Notes: generated by a model from the letters alone, not told the origin. Counted from the stretch's first letter, positions 1 through 7,326 are shown. The stretch: 10,919 bases of DNA from an uncultured Clostridiaceae bacterium (GCA_937900065.1 CALCDS010000030.1:1-10919), one strand, 5' to 3'. Translations and numbers: made by a program.

Positions 1-37
1 CTGCGCTGTCTTATTTTAGTTGGCTTTTCAATCCAAC

Positions 38-502
38 TTATGAATTTTTCTCTTCAGCCCAGTTGGCAGGATATGTACAATACAAAAATCTTGCATGTTT
101 TGGAGCAGAAAATTTAATTTTAGAATTTCTAGGTATCATAATAATGTCTCCCCTGCTTCCGGAAACCTTCTTATCACCTATCACGATTTCAAGAGTTCCT
201 TCAATAACATAGTCTATTTCTTCATAATTGAGTGTCCAATCAAACGTGGTTTCAGTCATTTCCATAACTCCGCATCCCATATACGGGCTTTCATCAAGAG
301 TCAATATATCTGTAAGAAGAACATTGTCTCCTTCCTTGCCAGTGTCAAATTTCTGGCATTTTACAGTCCCGGTCTTTACATGAACAACTCCTCCAGGGCC
401 TATCTCTTTCTCCATGATATTATTATTGGATAATTTTTCAGTTATAATTTTTCTCACTATTTCTTCAACAAACTTTTCATCAATTTCAGCCAATCCAAAC
501 AC
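38..502 (-). CDS. eutQ: EutQ, short cupin-domain form (possible acetate kinase)
   Basis: The 154 residues comprise an N-terminal amphipathic helix (IDEKFVEEIVRKIITEKL, 7-24) and a cupin beta-barrel (about 45-148) with TLNYEEIDYVIEGTLEIVIG (90-109), GDIIMIPRNSKIKF (118-131) and the typical ending RFLYCTYPANWAE. Enteric EutQ has about 233 residues; its roughly 75-residue N-terminal module is missing. Salmonella EutQ has been reported to have acetate kinase activity, which here would pair with PduL to give ATP; this is inferred for the short form. The start given is GTG at 502, but it overlaps the Shine-Dalgarno sequence GAGAGGTG (502-509). TTG at 493 is an alternative with eight-base spacing. 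It follows eutH by eight bases. Confidence 0.93.
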   Translation of the reverse strand: MFGLAEIDEKFVEEIVRKIITEKLSNNNIMEKEIGPGGVVHVKTGTVKCQKFDTGKEGDNVLLTDILTLDESPYMGCGVMEMTETTFDWTLNYEEIDYVIEGTLEIVIGDKKVSGSRGDIIMIPRNSKIKFSAPKHARFLYCTYPANWAEEKNS

Positions 503-510
503 ACCTCTCT

Positions 511-1632
511 TTAAGCATTTTGAGCTATTTTATCATTTTGAACTTTGCTTTTTTTAGCAGTGCTTTTAGGAGCTATAAATGAAGCCACAGCCACAGCACT
601 TATTCCTGCGATAAGCTTTCCTACTATCATCGGGAATATAAGCTGCTTATTTACGCCTGCAGCAAATCCAAGATGATCCCCAAATACAAAAGCCGCACTT
701 ACTGCAAATGCAAAATTCAATACCTTTCCTCTGTCATCCATATCCTTTACCATCTGAATCATGGGTATATCATTTGCGAGAGTTGCAACCATGCCTGCTG
801 CTGCAACATCTCCCATGCCTAAAAGTCCGCCGAGTTTCATAAGCGGCTTTTTAAATATTTTCGTTATGACATAAACAAGCGGGAATGCGCCGGCCAGCAT
901 GATTGCAATATTTCCTACAATCAGCACGCCGTCAGACAATGGAGCCATTCCAGGTATCACTACAATGCCTGTAAGTGTCTGAATTATTATAGCTGCAAGA
1001 CCGACGGTTATCATTATCGTGACAAGTTTTCCAAATACATTAAATCCCTTTATCATTCCATTTGGAGCTTTCCATAGTCCGAAAGCAATGAGAGCAGCAA
1101 ATATTATTATAGGTACAAGGTTCCTTAGTACCATAACCACATCGAATCCGGCCAAAAGCCCGCCGAAAAAACATCCTATAGGTATAGTTATTATACCTGC
1201 AAGTACGCCTGTGGCAAGAAACTTGCGGTCCTCTTCTTTTATAATTCCAAGTGCTACGGGAATCGTAAACACAATGGTCGCGCCCATCATGGAACCGAGT
1301 ATCAAACCTGCGAATTGTCCTGCTTCAGGTGTAAGCGCAAGCTTCATTGCAAGAGGATAACCTCCCATGTCGCATGCTAAAAGTGTAGTTGCAAACATTG
1401 CCGGATCAGCGCCTAATGCAGTATAAAACGGTACAATAACCGGCTTTAGTATGTTTGCAAGCACAGGTGCAAGTGAAACAACTCCAACCATTGAAATTGT
1501 AAGGGAGCCCATGGCATTAAATCCGTCCTCAAACTTTTGGCCAAGCCCGAATTTATTTCCTATACATCTGTCCAAGGCACCGAGTACCATAAATATGACC
1601 ATTATATATACAATCACTTGATTTATACCCAT
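511..1632 (-). CDS. eutH: EutH, ethanolamine permease
   Basis: EutH is an inner-membrane protein that takes up ethanolamine, mainly important when diffusion of the uncharged form is low. The 373 residues are mostly hydrophobic, with about ten to eleven likely membrane spans, starting IVYIMVIFMVLGALDRCIG. Family segments are visible: KFEDGFNAMGSLTISMVGVVSLAPVL (33-58), LACDMGGYPLAM (84-95), and MGDVAAAGMVATLANDIPMIQMVKDMDDRGKVLNFAFAVSA, then VFGDHLGFAAG. It is shorter than the enteric protein (about 408) and ends in a basic, polar tail (KSTAKKSKVQNDK). Start ATG has AGGAGGGT at five bases. It is 36 bases after the preceding gene. Confidence 0.96.
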   Translation of the reverse strand: MGINQVIVYIMVIFMVLGALDRCIGNKFGLGQKFEDGFNAMGSLTISMVGVVSLAPVLANILKPVIVPFYTALGADPAMFATTLLACDMGGYPLAMKLALTPEAGQFAGLILGSMMGATIVFTIPVALGIIKEEDRKFLATGVLAGIITIPIGCFFGGLLAGFDVVMVLRNLVPIIIFAALIAFGLWKAPNGMIKGFNVFGKLVTIMITVGLAAIIIQTLTGIVVIPGMAPLSDGVLIVGNIAIMLAGAFPLVYVITKIFKKPLMKLGGLLGMGDVAAAGMVATLANDIPMIQMVKDMDDRGKVLNFAFAVSAAFVFGDHLGFAAGVNKQLIFPMIVGKLIAGISAVAVASFIAPKSTAKKSKVQNDKIAQNA

Positions 1633-1668
1633 ATTAACCCTCCTATATTTAATAAAATGAATGATTTT

Positions 1669-2223
1669 TTAACCAAAAAGGTGTTTGATGAGATCATTAT
1701 CAGGAGATGATATAATAACACTATTGATAATTCTTCTTTTATCAACTTTTTTATTTACAGCATGAAATGCTTCCTGCAAGGAGCTTGTATCTCCCGAAAT
1801 TATAAAATAAGATTTCCCTCCTATAAGCATTCCGATTTTAAATTCGAGTATTTTGACATTTGCCGATTTGAGCGCTGCATCACATGCCAAAATGCCTGAT
1901 GTGATACTTGAAAATTCTACTATTCCAATTGGCTTACCATATATCGCATTTTGCTTCTTGCCATTAAGCGCGGGTAAAACATTTTCATGCACTGCCGGAA
2001 GTACAAGCTTGTTCAATGCATATTTTCCTGCACTTTCAGCGCCTTTTTCCATAGCTTCATTAACTGCCCCGGCATCTCCGCTTATTACTATGATATATTT
2101 GCCGGGGCAAACCGTTTTTGAAATAATTATATTGATTTTTGATGCTTTAAGCATCACATCCATTGATTCAATCCCTTTTGCAATGCTGCTCAGCTCAAGT
2201 ACGCCGACTGCGATTTTCTGCAT
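1669..2223 (-). CDS. PduT-like tandem BMC-T shell protein with probable [4Fe-4S] cysteine
   Basis: The 184 residues hold two BMC domains. The first has IAVGVLELSSIAKGIESMDVMLK, ISKTVCPGKYIIVISGDAGAV and LVLPAVHENVLPAL. The second has PIGIVEFSSITSGILACDAALKSANV, GMLIGGKSYFIISGDTSSL and a divergent C-terminus. Length and pattern match PduT, whose trimer holds a [4Fe-4S] cluster through one cysteine per subunit (about residue 38) at the pore. Cys39 in SKTVCPGK is at the corresponding place. A role in moving electrons, or in replacing iron-sulfur clusters, across the shell is inferred from PduT. No PduS-like redox partner is seen in this window. GGAG lies eight bases before the ATG, directly after the eutN stop. 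Confidence 0.9.
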   Translation of the reverse strand: MQKIAVGVLELSSIAKGIESMDVMLKASKINIIISKTVCPGKYIIVISGDAGAVNEAMEKGAESAGKYALNKLVLPAVHENVLPALNGKKQNAIYGKPIGIVEFSSITSGILACDAALKSANVKILEFKIGMLIGGKSYFIISGDTSSLQEAFHAVNKKVDKRRIINSVIISSPDNDLIKHLFG

Positions 2224-2237
2224 TTTATTTGCTCCAA

Positions 2238-2519
2238 TTATTCCGATACGTCTTTTTCAACTTCAACGTTATCTATGATGCCAACAATTGTTGCATCAAC
2301 AGGCATATATTTTTTCCCGAAACACACCCTTGCAGAACTCCCCTTTACTACAAGGACGGTTTCGCCGATGCCTGCACCTATGCTGTCTGCTGCTACAAAG
2401 GTCATGGAATCATGTTCAGAATAATAATCTATGGGTTTCACGACAAGAAACTTTAATCCGTTCAAGTTTTCATCCTTTCGTGTAGCCCATATATTGCCCA
2501 CTACTTTACCTATCTCCAT
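2238..2519 (-). CDS. eutN: EutN, pentameric BMC-P vertex protein
   Basis: EutN/CcmL-type proteins cap the vertices of the icosahedral shell as pentamers. The 93 residues match the family: MEIGKVVGNIWATRKDENLNGLKFLVVKP at the N-terminus, then FVAADSIGAGIGETVLVVKGSSAR (38-66 region) and PVDATIVGIIDNVEV toward the end. The ATG is preceded by AGGAAGGT eight bases upstream. It follows the uncharacterised gene by 22 bases and leads into the tandem BMC gene by 14 bases, placing minor shell components together. Confidence 0.96.
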   Translation of the reverse strand: MEIGKVVGNIWATRKDENLNGLKFLVVKPIDYYSEHDSMTFVAADSIGAGIGETVLVVKGSSARVCFGKKYMPVDATIVGIIDNVEVEKDVSE

Positions 2520-2541
2520 ATAAATTTACCTTCCTAATATA

Positions 2542-3237
2542 TCAATATATCTTATTTATCTTTATCCCGTTTATCTTTGAACAATCAATGGCAAGTGAAG
2601 TTATTATGGCTTTCTTTGGAATGTTTATCTCATCATATCCGCCTTCACAGGCTTCTTTGATATTTGATTCAGTTAAAAGCTTCTTATTCTTTAATTCAAG
2701 GACACTCTTGTTTTTGTTATTATCCTCTTCTTTTGATACAGGCTTGCTTTCCTTTGGTGCGCATCCATTAAATCCTTCAATAAAATTCTCTTTCTTAAAA
2801 ATAAATATCCCAAAGTTTTTAAGTCTCTTCTCATAATCTTCATAGAGTTTAAAAAGAACCTTGTTCGAAGTTTCTTTATATTTCCTATATGATAAACCTT
2901 GTTCAATCAAAAATACTTTTCTGCCGGATAAAAGCGATTCAAGAACTATTTGTTCTTTCTCATCGCATCCGATTCCCATAGCTATATTTACAAGTTCCCT
3001 ATTGTCAAGCGACGTTATGACAATCCTGTCATATTCCTCAATGTCTTTTTTATCTTCTATGCTGCCTACTTTGTAGCCTATAAAATTTAATTTTCGCTCT
3101 ATTGTTTTATAATTTTCACTATCATGTTTTTCCAGGACTAAAACTTTTGCAATCGGATCCATAGAAGCATCCTCTTTGGAGCCCAACTTTTTCATGACTT
3201 CTTTTGTAACTGCATCAACAATAGAATCAATCTCCAT
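2542..3237 (-). CDS. Uncharacterised eut-operon protein with N-terminal encapsulation-like helix
   Basis: This 231-residue protein has no firmly known function. It appears related to the Firmicute-specific eut hypothetical family that I recall as TIGR02536. Three parts are visible. Residues 1-19 (MEIDSIVDAVTKEVMKKLG) form an amphipathic helix like compartment-targeting peptides. Residues 28-150 look like an alpha/beta domain (KVLVLEK, DRIVITSLDNRELVNIAMGIG, QIVLESLLSGRKVFLIEQGLSYRKYKE), reminiscent of flavoprotein-like proteins in other BMC loci, though no cofactor motif is certain. A polar linker (161-185) leads to a small module at 186-228 (LLTESNIKEACEGG, then AIITSLAID) resembling the EutT N-terminus. 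Start ATG abuts the eutJ stop, with AAGGTGA six bases upstream inside eutJ. A luminal role is inferred from the helix. Confidence 0.85.
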   Translation of the reverse strand: MEIDSIVDAVTKEVMKKLGSKEDASMDPIAKVLVLEKHDSENYKTIERKLNFIGYKVGSIEDKKDIEEYDRIVITSLDNRELVNIAMGIGCDEKEQIVLESLLSGRKVFLIEQGLSYRKYKETSNKVLFKLYEDYEKRLKNFGIFIFKKENFIEGFNGCAPKESKPVSKEEDNNKNKSVLELKNKKLLTESNIKEACEGGYDEINIPKKAIITSLAIDCSKINGIKINKIY

Positions 3238-4071
3238 TTAATCACCTTCTTTGTCAGAACAGTTTAAAGCAATACCTATCGGGGTTATTAGCAGCGGGTT
3301 TGATGGTTTAACTGTTTTGATGCCTGTCTCTTTTTCAATCACATTCTCAAACCCTTCCAGGCAGCATGTACCGCCTACCAAATAGACAGTATCAACTTTA
3401 AAGGATTTGATATGTTTTCTTATTATTGAAGCCATTTTCTGTATTACAGGTCTTACGACATTGAAAATTTCTTTTTGCCTTTCCTTCGTTTTTTTCAGCT
3501 TTTCCGCCTCATCAAAACTAATCCTGTATTGGCCCGCTATCACAAGCGACAAGTGTACGCCTCCGGTCGGTTCATCTGCCGTATATACTGGCCTGCCGTT
3601 TTCAAATATCGAAAGGCCTGTAGTACCGCCGCCGATATCAACAACAACGCCATCGGTTATATTAAGCACGGAATTGGCTGCAGTAGGCTCATCAAGTATT
3701 GCCGTGACATTCAGGCCCGCCCCCTCTACAACATATCTATGGGCATCGGCATCTCTCTTTCCCGTTCCCGGCGGAACAGCAATTGCTGCTTTAGTAAGCT
3801 CAATTCCTGTCCTCTCTTCGATATTTCTCTTCAATCTTCTAACTATATTGCTGGCTCCGGTAAAATCTACAACAAGGCCGTCTTTTACAACCTCAGCATA
3901 TTCCATATCACAGGCCACGGGATTTCTCTTGCTGTCAAGCACCACGATCACTATATATGAGGTCCCGAGATCAACACCTGTCAAATATTCTTCGCCTTTC
4001 ACAGCATGTGCTGGTGATTTTATGCTCTTTTCAACATCGCTTACAAACCTATTGATCCTCTCAAGATCCAT
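3238..4071 (-). CDS. eutJ: EutJ, actin/Hsp70-like ATPase of the eut operon
   Basis: The 277 residues show the ASKHA ATPase motifs in order: phosphate-1 GVDLGTSYIVIVVLD (32-46), PPGTGKRDADAHRYVVEGAG (100-119), LDEPTAAN (126-133), phosphate-2 VVDIGGGTTGLSIFENG (143-159), and the adenosine motif VYLVGGTCCLEGF (229-241). The family length is about 280. EutJ is annotated as a chaperone-like protein of the ethanolamine operon; its client is not firmly established to my knowledge, with assembly or protein quality control in the compartment as the usual proposal. Sixteen bases separate it from pduL, with AGGGGA upstream at a rather long spacing. Its TAA stop is followed immediately by the ATG of the next gene. 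Confidence 0.93.
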   Translation of the reverse strand: MDLERINRFVSDVEKSIKSPAHAVKGEEYLTGVDLGTSYIVIVVLDSKRNPVACDMEYAEVVKDGLVVDFTGASNIVRRLKRNIEERTGIELTKAAIAVPPGTGKRDADAHRYVVEGAGLNVTAILDEPTAANSVLNITDGVVVDIGGGTTGLSIFENGRPVYTADEPTGGVHLSLVIAGQYRISFDEAEKLKKTKERQKEIFNVVRPVIQKMASIIRKHIKSFKVDTVYLVGGTCCLEGFENVIEKETGIKTVKPSNPLLITPIGIALNCSDKEGD

Positions 4072-4087
4072 ACTATCTCAGCATCCC

Positions 4088-4723
4088 CTATCTGATGAGC
4101 TTTGCATTCATACCTTTTAAGTAGCAGCATGCATTTGCTTCATCAAAATCAATATGCATGGCTGCTTTATACTTGTCACTTACCCTTATAACCACATCAT
4201 CAAATATTAGTGATCTTTCTCCTTCAATTTTCACTTTCACTATATCTCCATTTTTTACCCTGTATAATTTTGCATCAAACGGAGTCATGTGAATATGCCT
4301 CTTTGCCACAATGACGGACTCATCAGCCTTTATAATGGAATTCTGTGCAACAATAAACAGTGATCCGCTCCCTTTCAAATCACCTGACTCTCTGACCGGA
4401 GCTTGAATTCCAAGAGCAACTGCATCTGTCTTTGAAACTTCTACTTGAGTATGAACTCTTACAGGTCCAAGTATGGAAACATTTTTTATAACGCCCTTAG
4501 GACCTATGAGCATTACTTTTTCATTGCTCTGAAATTGACCGGGTTGAGAGAGTTCCTTTTTTTTCGTAAGACTATAACCTGCACCAAAAAGGCTTTCCAG
4601 ATCCTTTTGACATAAATGTACATGCCTGCCTGATGCCTCTATAGGAATCGGCCTGTGATCCAAAATTTTTTCTATTATTCTTTCTGCAATAATATCTATA
4701 TCATGGTTATCCAACAACTCCAC
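4088..4723 (-). CDS. pduL: PduL-type phosphate acetyltransferase (EutD role)
   Basis: PduL converts acetyl-CoA and phosphate to acetyl phosphate and recycles CoA in the lumen. The 211 residues contain the PduL hallmarks: PIPIEASGRHVHL with His34 and His36, KKELSQPGQF (55-64), ILGPVRVHTQVEVSKTDA with Glu95, VAKRHIHMTPFDA with His143 and His145, and MHIDFDEANA with His190. Most of these are expected zinc ligands. Residues 6-21 (NHDIDIIAERIIEKIL) look like an N-terminal encapsulation peptide. The start given is GTG at 4723, four bases after the eutT stop, but this GTG is within a good Shine-Dalgarno sequence (AAGAGGTG, 4721-4728). A TTG at 4714, six bases beyond it, may be the true start and would remove three residues. 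It replaces the unrelated enteric EutD. Confidence 0.95.
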   Translation of the reverse strand: MELLDNHDIDIIAERIIEKILDHRPIPIEASGRHVHLCQKDLESLFGAGYSLTKKKELSQPGQFQSNEKVMLIGPKGVIKNVSILGPVRVHTQVEVSKTDAVALGIQAPVRESGDLKGSGSLFIVAQNSIIKADESVIVAKRHIHMTPFDAKLYRVKNGDIVKVKIEGERSLIFDDVVIRVSDKYKAAMHIDFDEANACCYLKGMNAKLIR

Positions 4724-4727
4724 CTCT

Positions 4728-5483
4728 TTACTTGTACAATCCTGCCTTATACTTGCACATCATTATATAAAAGCAACTGCTGAGCCTATTTAGATACCTG
4801 ACAATGTCTTCCCTGGTTAAAATTCCATCCGCATTTTTAAAAGCTTTAAAAGCATATATTTCAACTTCCCTTGAATAGCTCCTAAGCGAGTTCAATGTCA
4901 CTATCATCTCTCCCATGTTGGCTTCCGTCATAAAATGATCTACATTGAAATATTTATTCGGATGATGCGACATTTCCCTAAGCTCGTCTTCATTCATTCC
5001 AAGAAGTACAAATTTCCCAAGCTTTTCTTCAAGGACCTCTGCCCTCAAAATATTTCTTACAAATTTAAGAACTTCATCTAAGTCCTTCTCAAGGCTCAAA
5101 CATCTGTTTTTTTCCGCCTTTACCTGGGCCTCAAGTATTTTGGATTCAAGGCTGTCAAGCTTGCCTCTGAAAACTATCCTCGGATGATCCTTGCAAACGA
5201 GCTTGTTCCCATACAGCTGTGTCATGAATTCAGGTTTCTTTTCATAATAGCCGCCCTGAAGCGTTACATATACGGGTTTTATCCTTTCATCTATCGGTTC
5301 AACATTATTGGGGAGTACATTTTTTTTTTCGTCTTCATCCTCTTTGATAACAAGTTTTATATTCTTGTCATTCAAATACTGCCTTGCAGATGGAGTTACG
5401 ATAACATTTTTCCCTATGACATATTCAGATACATTCTTATTTCTTAGTTTGCTCCTCAACTCATATTCAGTTAATACACTCAT
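4728..5483 (-). CDS. eutT: EutT, ATP:cob(I)alamin adenosyltransferase
   Basis: EutT makes adenosylcobalamin, the cofactor of EutBC. The 251-residue protein begins with a small module (LTEYELRSKL, then VIVTPSARQYL at 28-37) followed by an acidic linker. The adenosyltransferase region has PEFMTQLYGNKLVCKDHPRI, FRGKLDSLESKILEAQ (106-120), LGMNEDELREMSHHPNKYF (161-179) and EANMGEMIVTLNSLRSYSRE (187-206), which match my memory of the family. The CC-x2-C metal motif of enteric EutT is absent: cysteines occur singly at 97, 128, 237 and 243. As I recall, Listeria and other Firmicute EutTs lacking this motif work without a divalent metal. The ATG is preceded by AAAGGA; the gene is separated from eutM by the hairpin region. 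Confidence 0.92.
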   Translation of the reverse strand: MSVLTEYELRSKLRNKNVSEYVIGKNVIVTPSARQYLNDKNIKLVIKEDEDEKKNVLPNNVEPIDERIKPVYVTLQGGYYEKKPEFMTQLYGNKLVCKDHPRIVFRGKLDSLESKILEAQVKAEKNRCLSLEKDLDEVLKFVRNILRAEVLEEKLGKFVLLGMNEDELREMSHHPNKYFNVDHFMTEANMGEMIVTLNSLRSYSREVEIYAFKAFKNADGILTREDIVRYLNRLSSCFYIMMCKYKAGLYK

Positions 5484-5512
5484 ATTTTCACATCCTTTTA
5501 AGAATGTATGTT

Positions 5513-5533
5513 ACCCGGGTGTTTGACCCGGGT
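5513..5533. other. Perfect 8-bp GC-rich hairpin between eutM and eutT
   Basis: Two copies of ACCCGGGT (5513-5520 and 5526-5533) flank a five-base loop. Because the unit is self-complementary, the copies are at once direct and inverted repeats. In the eut mRNA the hairpin starts about eight bases after the eutM stop and is followed by AACAUACAUU, not a U-run, so it does not look like a complete intrinsic terminator in the sense direction. On the plus strand six T residues (5533-5538) follow the stem directly, which is the classic terminator shape for antisense transcripts. Possible roles are mRNA 3'-end protection for the shell-gene segment, partial attenuation before eutT, or an antisense terminator. 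Confidence 0.6.
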
Positions 5534-5540
5534 TTTTTAT

Positions 5541-5834
5541 CTACTCTTCCGGCTTGTCAAGTTTAGGTAAAATGTATTCAACTTCACTATGAGGTCTTGG
5601 TATCACATGTACTGAAATAAGTTCCCCGACTCTTTCGGCAGCTGCGGCGCCTGCATCGGTTGCAGCCTTTACGGCACCTACATCTCCTCTTACCATTACG
5701 GTCACGAGCCCTCCGCCTACATGAACCTTTCCTATAAGCGTTACATTGGCTGCTTTGACCATAGCATCGGCAGCCTCTATTGATGCAACTAGTCCCTTTG
5801 TTTCAATCATTCCTAAAGCATTTGTATTTGTCAT
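5541..5834 (-). CDS. eutM: EutM, hexameric BMC-H shell protein
   Basis: EutM is the major facet protein of the shell, forming flat hexameric tiles with a small central pore. The 97 residues form one BMC domain: [20 protein letters not shown], pore loop VHVGGGLVT at 37-45, [15 protein letters not shown], and [14 protein letters not shown] near the end, as in canonical EutM/PduA. Start ATG has a strong AAGGAGGA six bases upstream, consistent with a highly translated structural protein. It follows eutE closely (19 bases between genes). The coding strand is GC-richer in third positions in places than neighbouring genes (for example the Ala-rich 53-68 segment). A hairpin begins a few bases beyond the TAG stop. 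Confidence 0.97.
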   Translation of the reverse strand: MTNTNALGMIETKGLVASIEAADAMVKAANVTLIGKVHVGGGLVTVMVRGDVGAVKAATDAGAAAAERVGELISVHVIPRPHSEVEYILPKLDKPEE

Positions 5835-5853
5835 GTTAATTCCTCCTTAAAAT

Positions 5854-7326
5854 TTATAAATTGAGCTTTTCAGCTATTTTTTTAGTTATAAGTTCAATAT
5901 ATTGGTCAGATATCTCTGAAGATGCTGATGCATTGCTATTGCATTGGCTCATAGAATTTTCTATGTCCTCTAATTCTCTTGCACCATATGCGAGCCTTTT
6001 GATATTTATAAGATTCATAGGCCCTATATTATCAGAAGTCGCGCTTCCTCCGACCGCTCCGCATCCAAGCGTGAGGGCGGGAACAAGATTTGTGGAAGCT
6101 CCTATGCCTCCAAGCGATCCAGGCGTATTCACAAGTATTCTTGATACAGGCTTTTTAAGTCCAAATTCTCTTATTACTTTTTCGTTGTTCGAATGTATTA
6201 TAAGCGTATGGCCTATGCCTTCATTGTTTAATAGTTCAATACACCTCTCACAAGCTGCTTCCCAATCTTTTTCACAATAGAATGCCAAGATCGTCGTAAG
6301 TTTTTCCCTTGAAAACGGATTGTCTCTCCCGACTGTTGTCTGCTCAGAAATCAGCACTCTCGCATCAGGATCCACATTTATGCCTGCCATCTCTGCTATC
6401 TTTTGGGCCGACTTCCCAACAATCTTTGGATTCATAGTGCCGTTTCCTCTAAGTATGAACTTTGCAACCTTTTTAGATTGTTCTTCTGACAAGAAATATC
6501 CGCCCTGACGTTTCAGCTCTTCAACAACTTTATCCTTTATGCACTCTTCAACTACTATGGACTGCTCTGAAGCGCATATAACTCCATTATCGAATGTCTT
6601 GCTGTCCAATATCCTTTTTACTGCAAGTTTTATATCAGCCGTTCTCTCTATAAAGGCCGGTGCATTTCCAGGTCCAACGCCTATTGCAGGAGTCCCTGAA
6701 CTATATGCTGCTTTTACCATGGCCGACCCGCCTGTAGCAAGTATCAGGGAGACATTTTTATTTGACATAAGTTCATGAGTTCCTTCCATGGTAAGTATGC
6801 TCATTCCCGATACAATCCCTTCAGGTGCACCTGCTTCCACCGCAGCATCGCTTACGACTTTGATTGCTTCAGTAATGCAGTGGATCGCCTTTGGATGCGG
6901 ACTAAACACGATCGCATTTCCGGATTTTAAGGCGATAAGGCTCTTGTAAATCACTGTAGAAGTAGGATTGGTTGAGGGTACCAGCCCTGCAATAACACCT
7001 ACCGGCGAACCTATTTCTACTATTTTTTTCTCCTTATCTTCTCTTAAAATCCCTATTGTCTTTAAATCTTTCATGTTCTCATATACAGTTCTGCTTGCAA
7101 ATTTGTTTTTGATTATCTTGTCATGCAGGTTTCCAAAAGTTGTCTCTTCAACTGCAAGTTTTGCAAGCCTTTCAGCTTGTGATTCAGCAACTTCTGCTAC
7201 ATGCTTTACAATCTGATTTATTTTATCCTGTCCTAAGCTGCAATACTTTTCTTGAGCATCTTTTGCCTTTTGAGCAAGGCATCTTGCTTCCTGTATGGAC
7301 TGCAAATCTTTATCCATAACTTCCAT
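5854..7326 (-). CDS. eutE: CoA-acylating acetaldehyde dehydrogenase EutE
   Basis: EutE oxidises acetaldehyde to acetyl-CoA with NAD+ inside the compartment. The 490-residue aldehyde dehydrogenase superfamily protein shows [20 protein letters not shown] (109-128), [16 protein letters not shown] (196-211), [13 protein letters not shown], the catalytic cysteine at Cys251 in [12 protein letters not shown], and [18 protein letters not shown] (406-423). After a Ser/Asn-rich linker (about 459-470) it ends in [19 protein letters not shown], an amphipathic helix that resembles an encapsulation peptide. Enteric EutE carries such a helix at the N-terminus, so the tag appears to be at the opposite end here. 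AAGGAGGT lies just upstream within the end of the preceding gene. A second in-frame ATG at 7317 is possible. Confidence 0.97.
   Translation of the reverse strand: MEVMDKDLQSIQEARCLAQKAKDAQEKYCSLGQDKINQIVKHVAEVAESQAERLAKLAVEETTFGNLHDKIIKNKFASRTVYENMKDLKTIGILREDKEKKIVEIGSPVGVIAGLVPSTNPTSTVIYKSLIALKSGNAIVFSPHPKAIHCITEAIKVVSDAAVEAGAPEGIVSGMSILTMEGTHELMSNKNVSLILATGGSAMVKAAYSSGTPAIGVGPGNAPAFIERTADIKLAVKRILDSKTFDNGVICASEQSIVVEECIKDKVVEELKRQGGYFLSEEQSKKVAKFILRGNGTMNPKIVGKSAQKIAEMAGINVDPDARVLISEQTTVGRDNPFSREKLTTILAFYCEKDWEAACERCIELLNNEGIGHTLIIHSNNEKVIREFGLKKPVSRILVNTPGSLGGIGASTNLVPALTLGCGAVGGSATSDNIGPMNLINIKRLAYGARELEDIENSMSQCNSNASASSEISDQYIELITKKIAEKLNL

Noticed and set aside
18..38. Possible terminator after eutQ: AGTTGG and CCAACT with a nine-base loop.
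   Set aside because: The stem is only six pairs, overlaps the stop codon and is followed in the sense direction by an A-rich sequence with no U-run; the window ends too soon to judge what follows.
2691..2906. A 71-codon minus-strand frame inside the uncharacterised gene as a sign of a frameshift.
   Set aside because: The main 231-codon frame is uninterrupted and keeps sensible domain structure on both sides, so the alternative frame is a shadow.
3407..4120. A 237-codon plus-strand open frame opposite eutJ.
   Set aside because: Its translation is Ser/Thr/Pro-rich without domain logic and mirrors the antisense of a clear eutJ; no ribosome-binding site or neighbouring plus-strand gene supports it.
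5484..5540. The hairpin behind eutM as an EutV (ANTAR) dual-hairpin antitermination site.
   Set aside because: Only one hairpin is present, its loop is five bases (CAAAC in the mRNA) and not the expected hexaloop with A at 1 and G at 4, and no overlapping sense-strand terminator with a U-run is seen.
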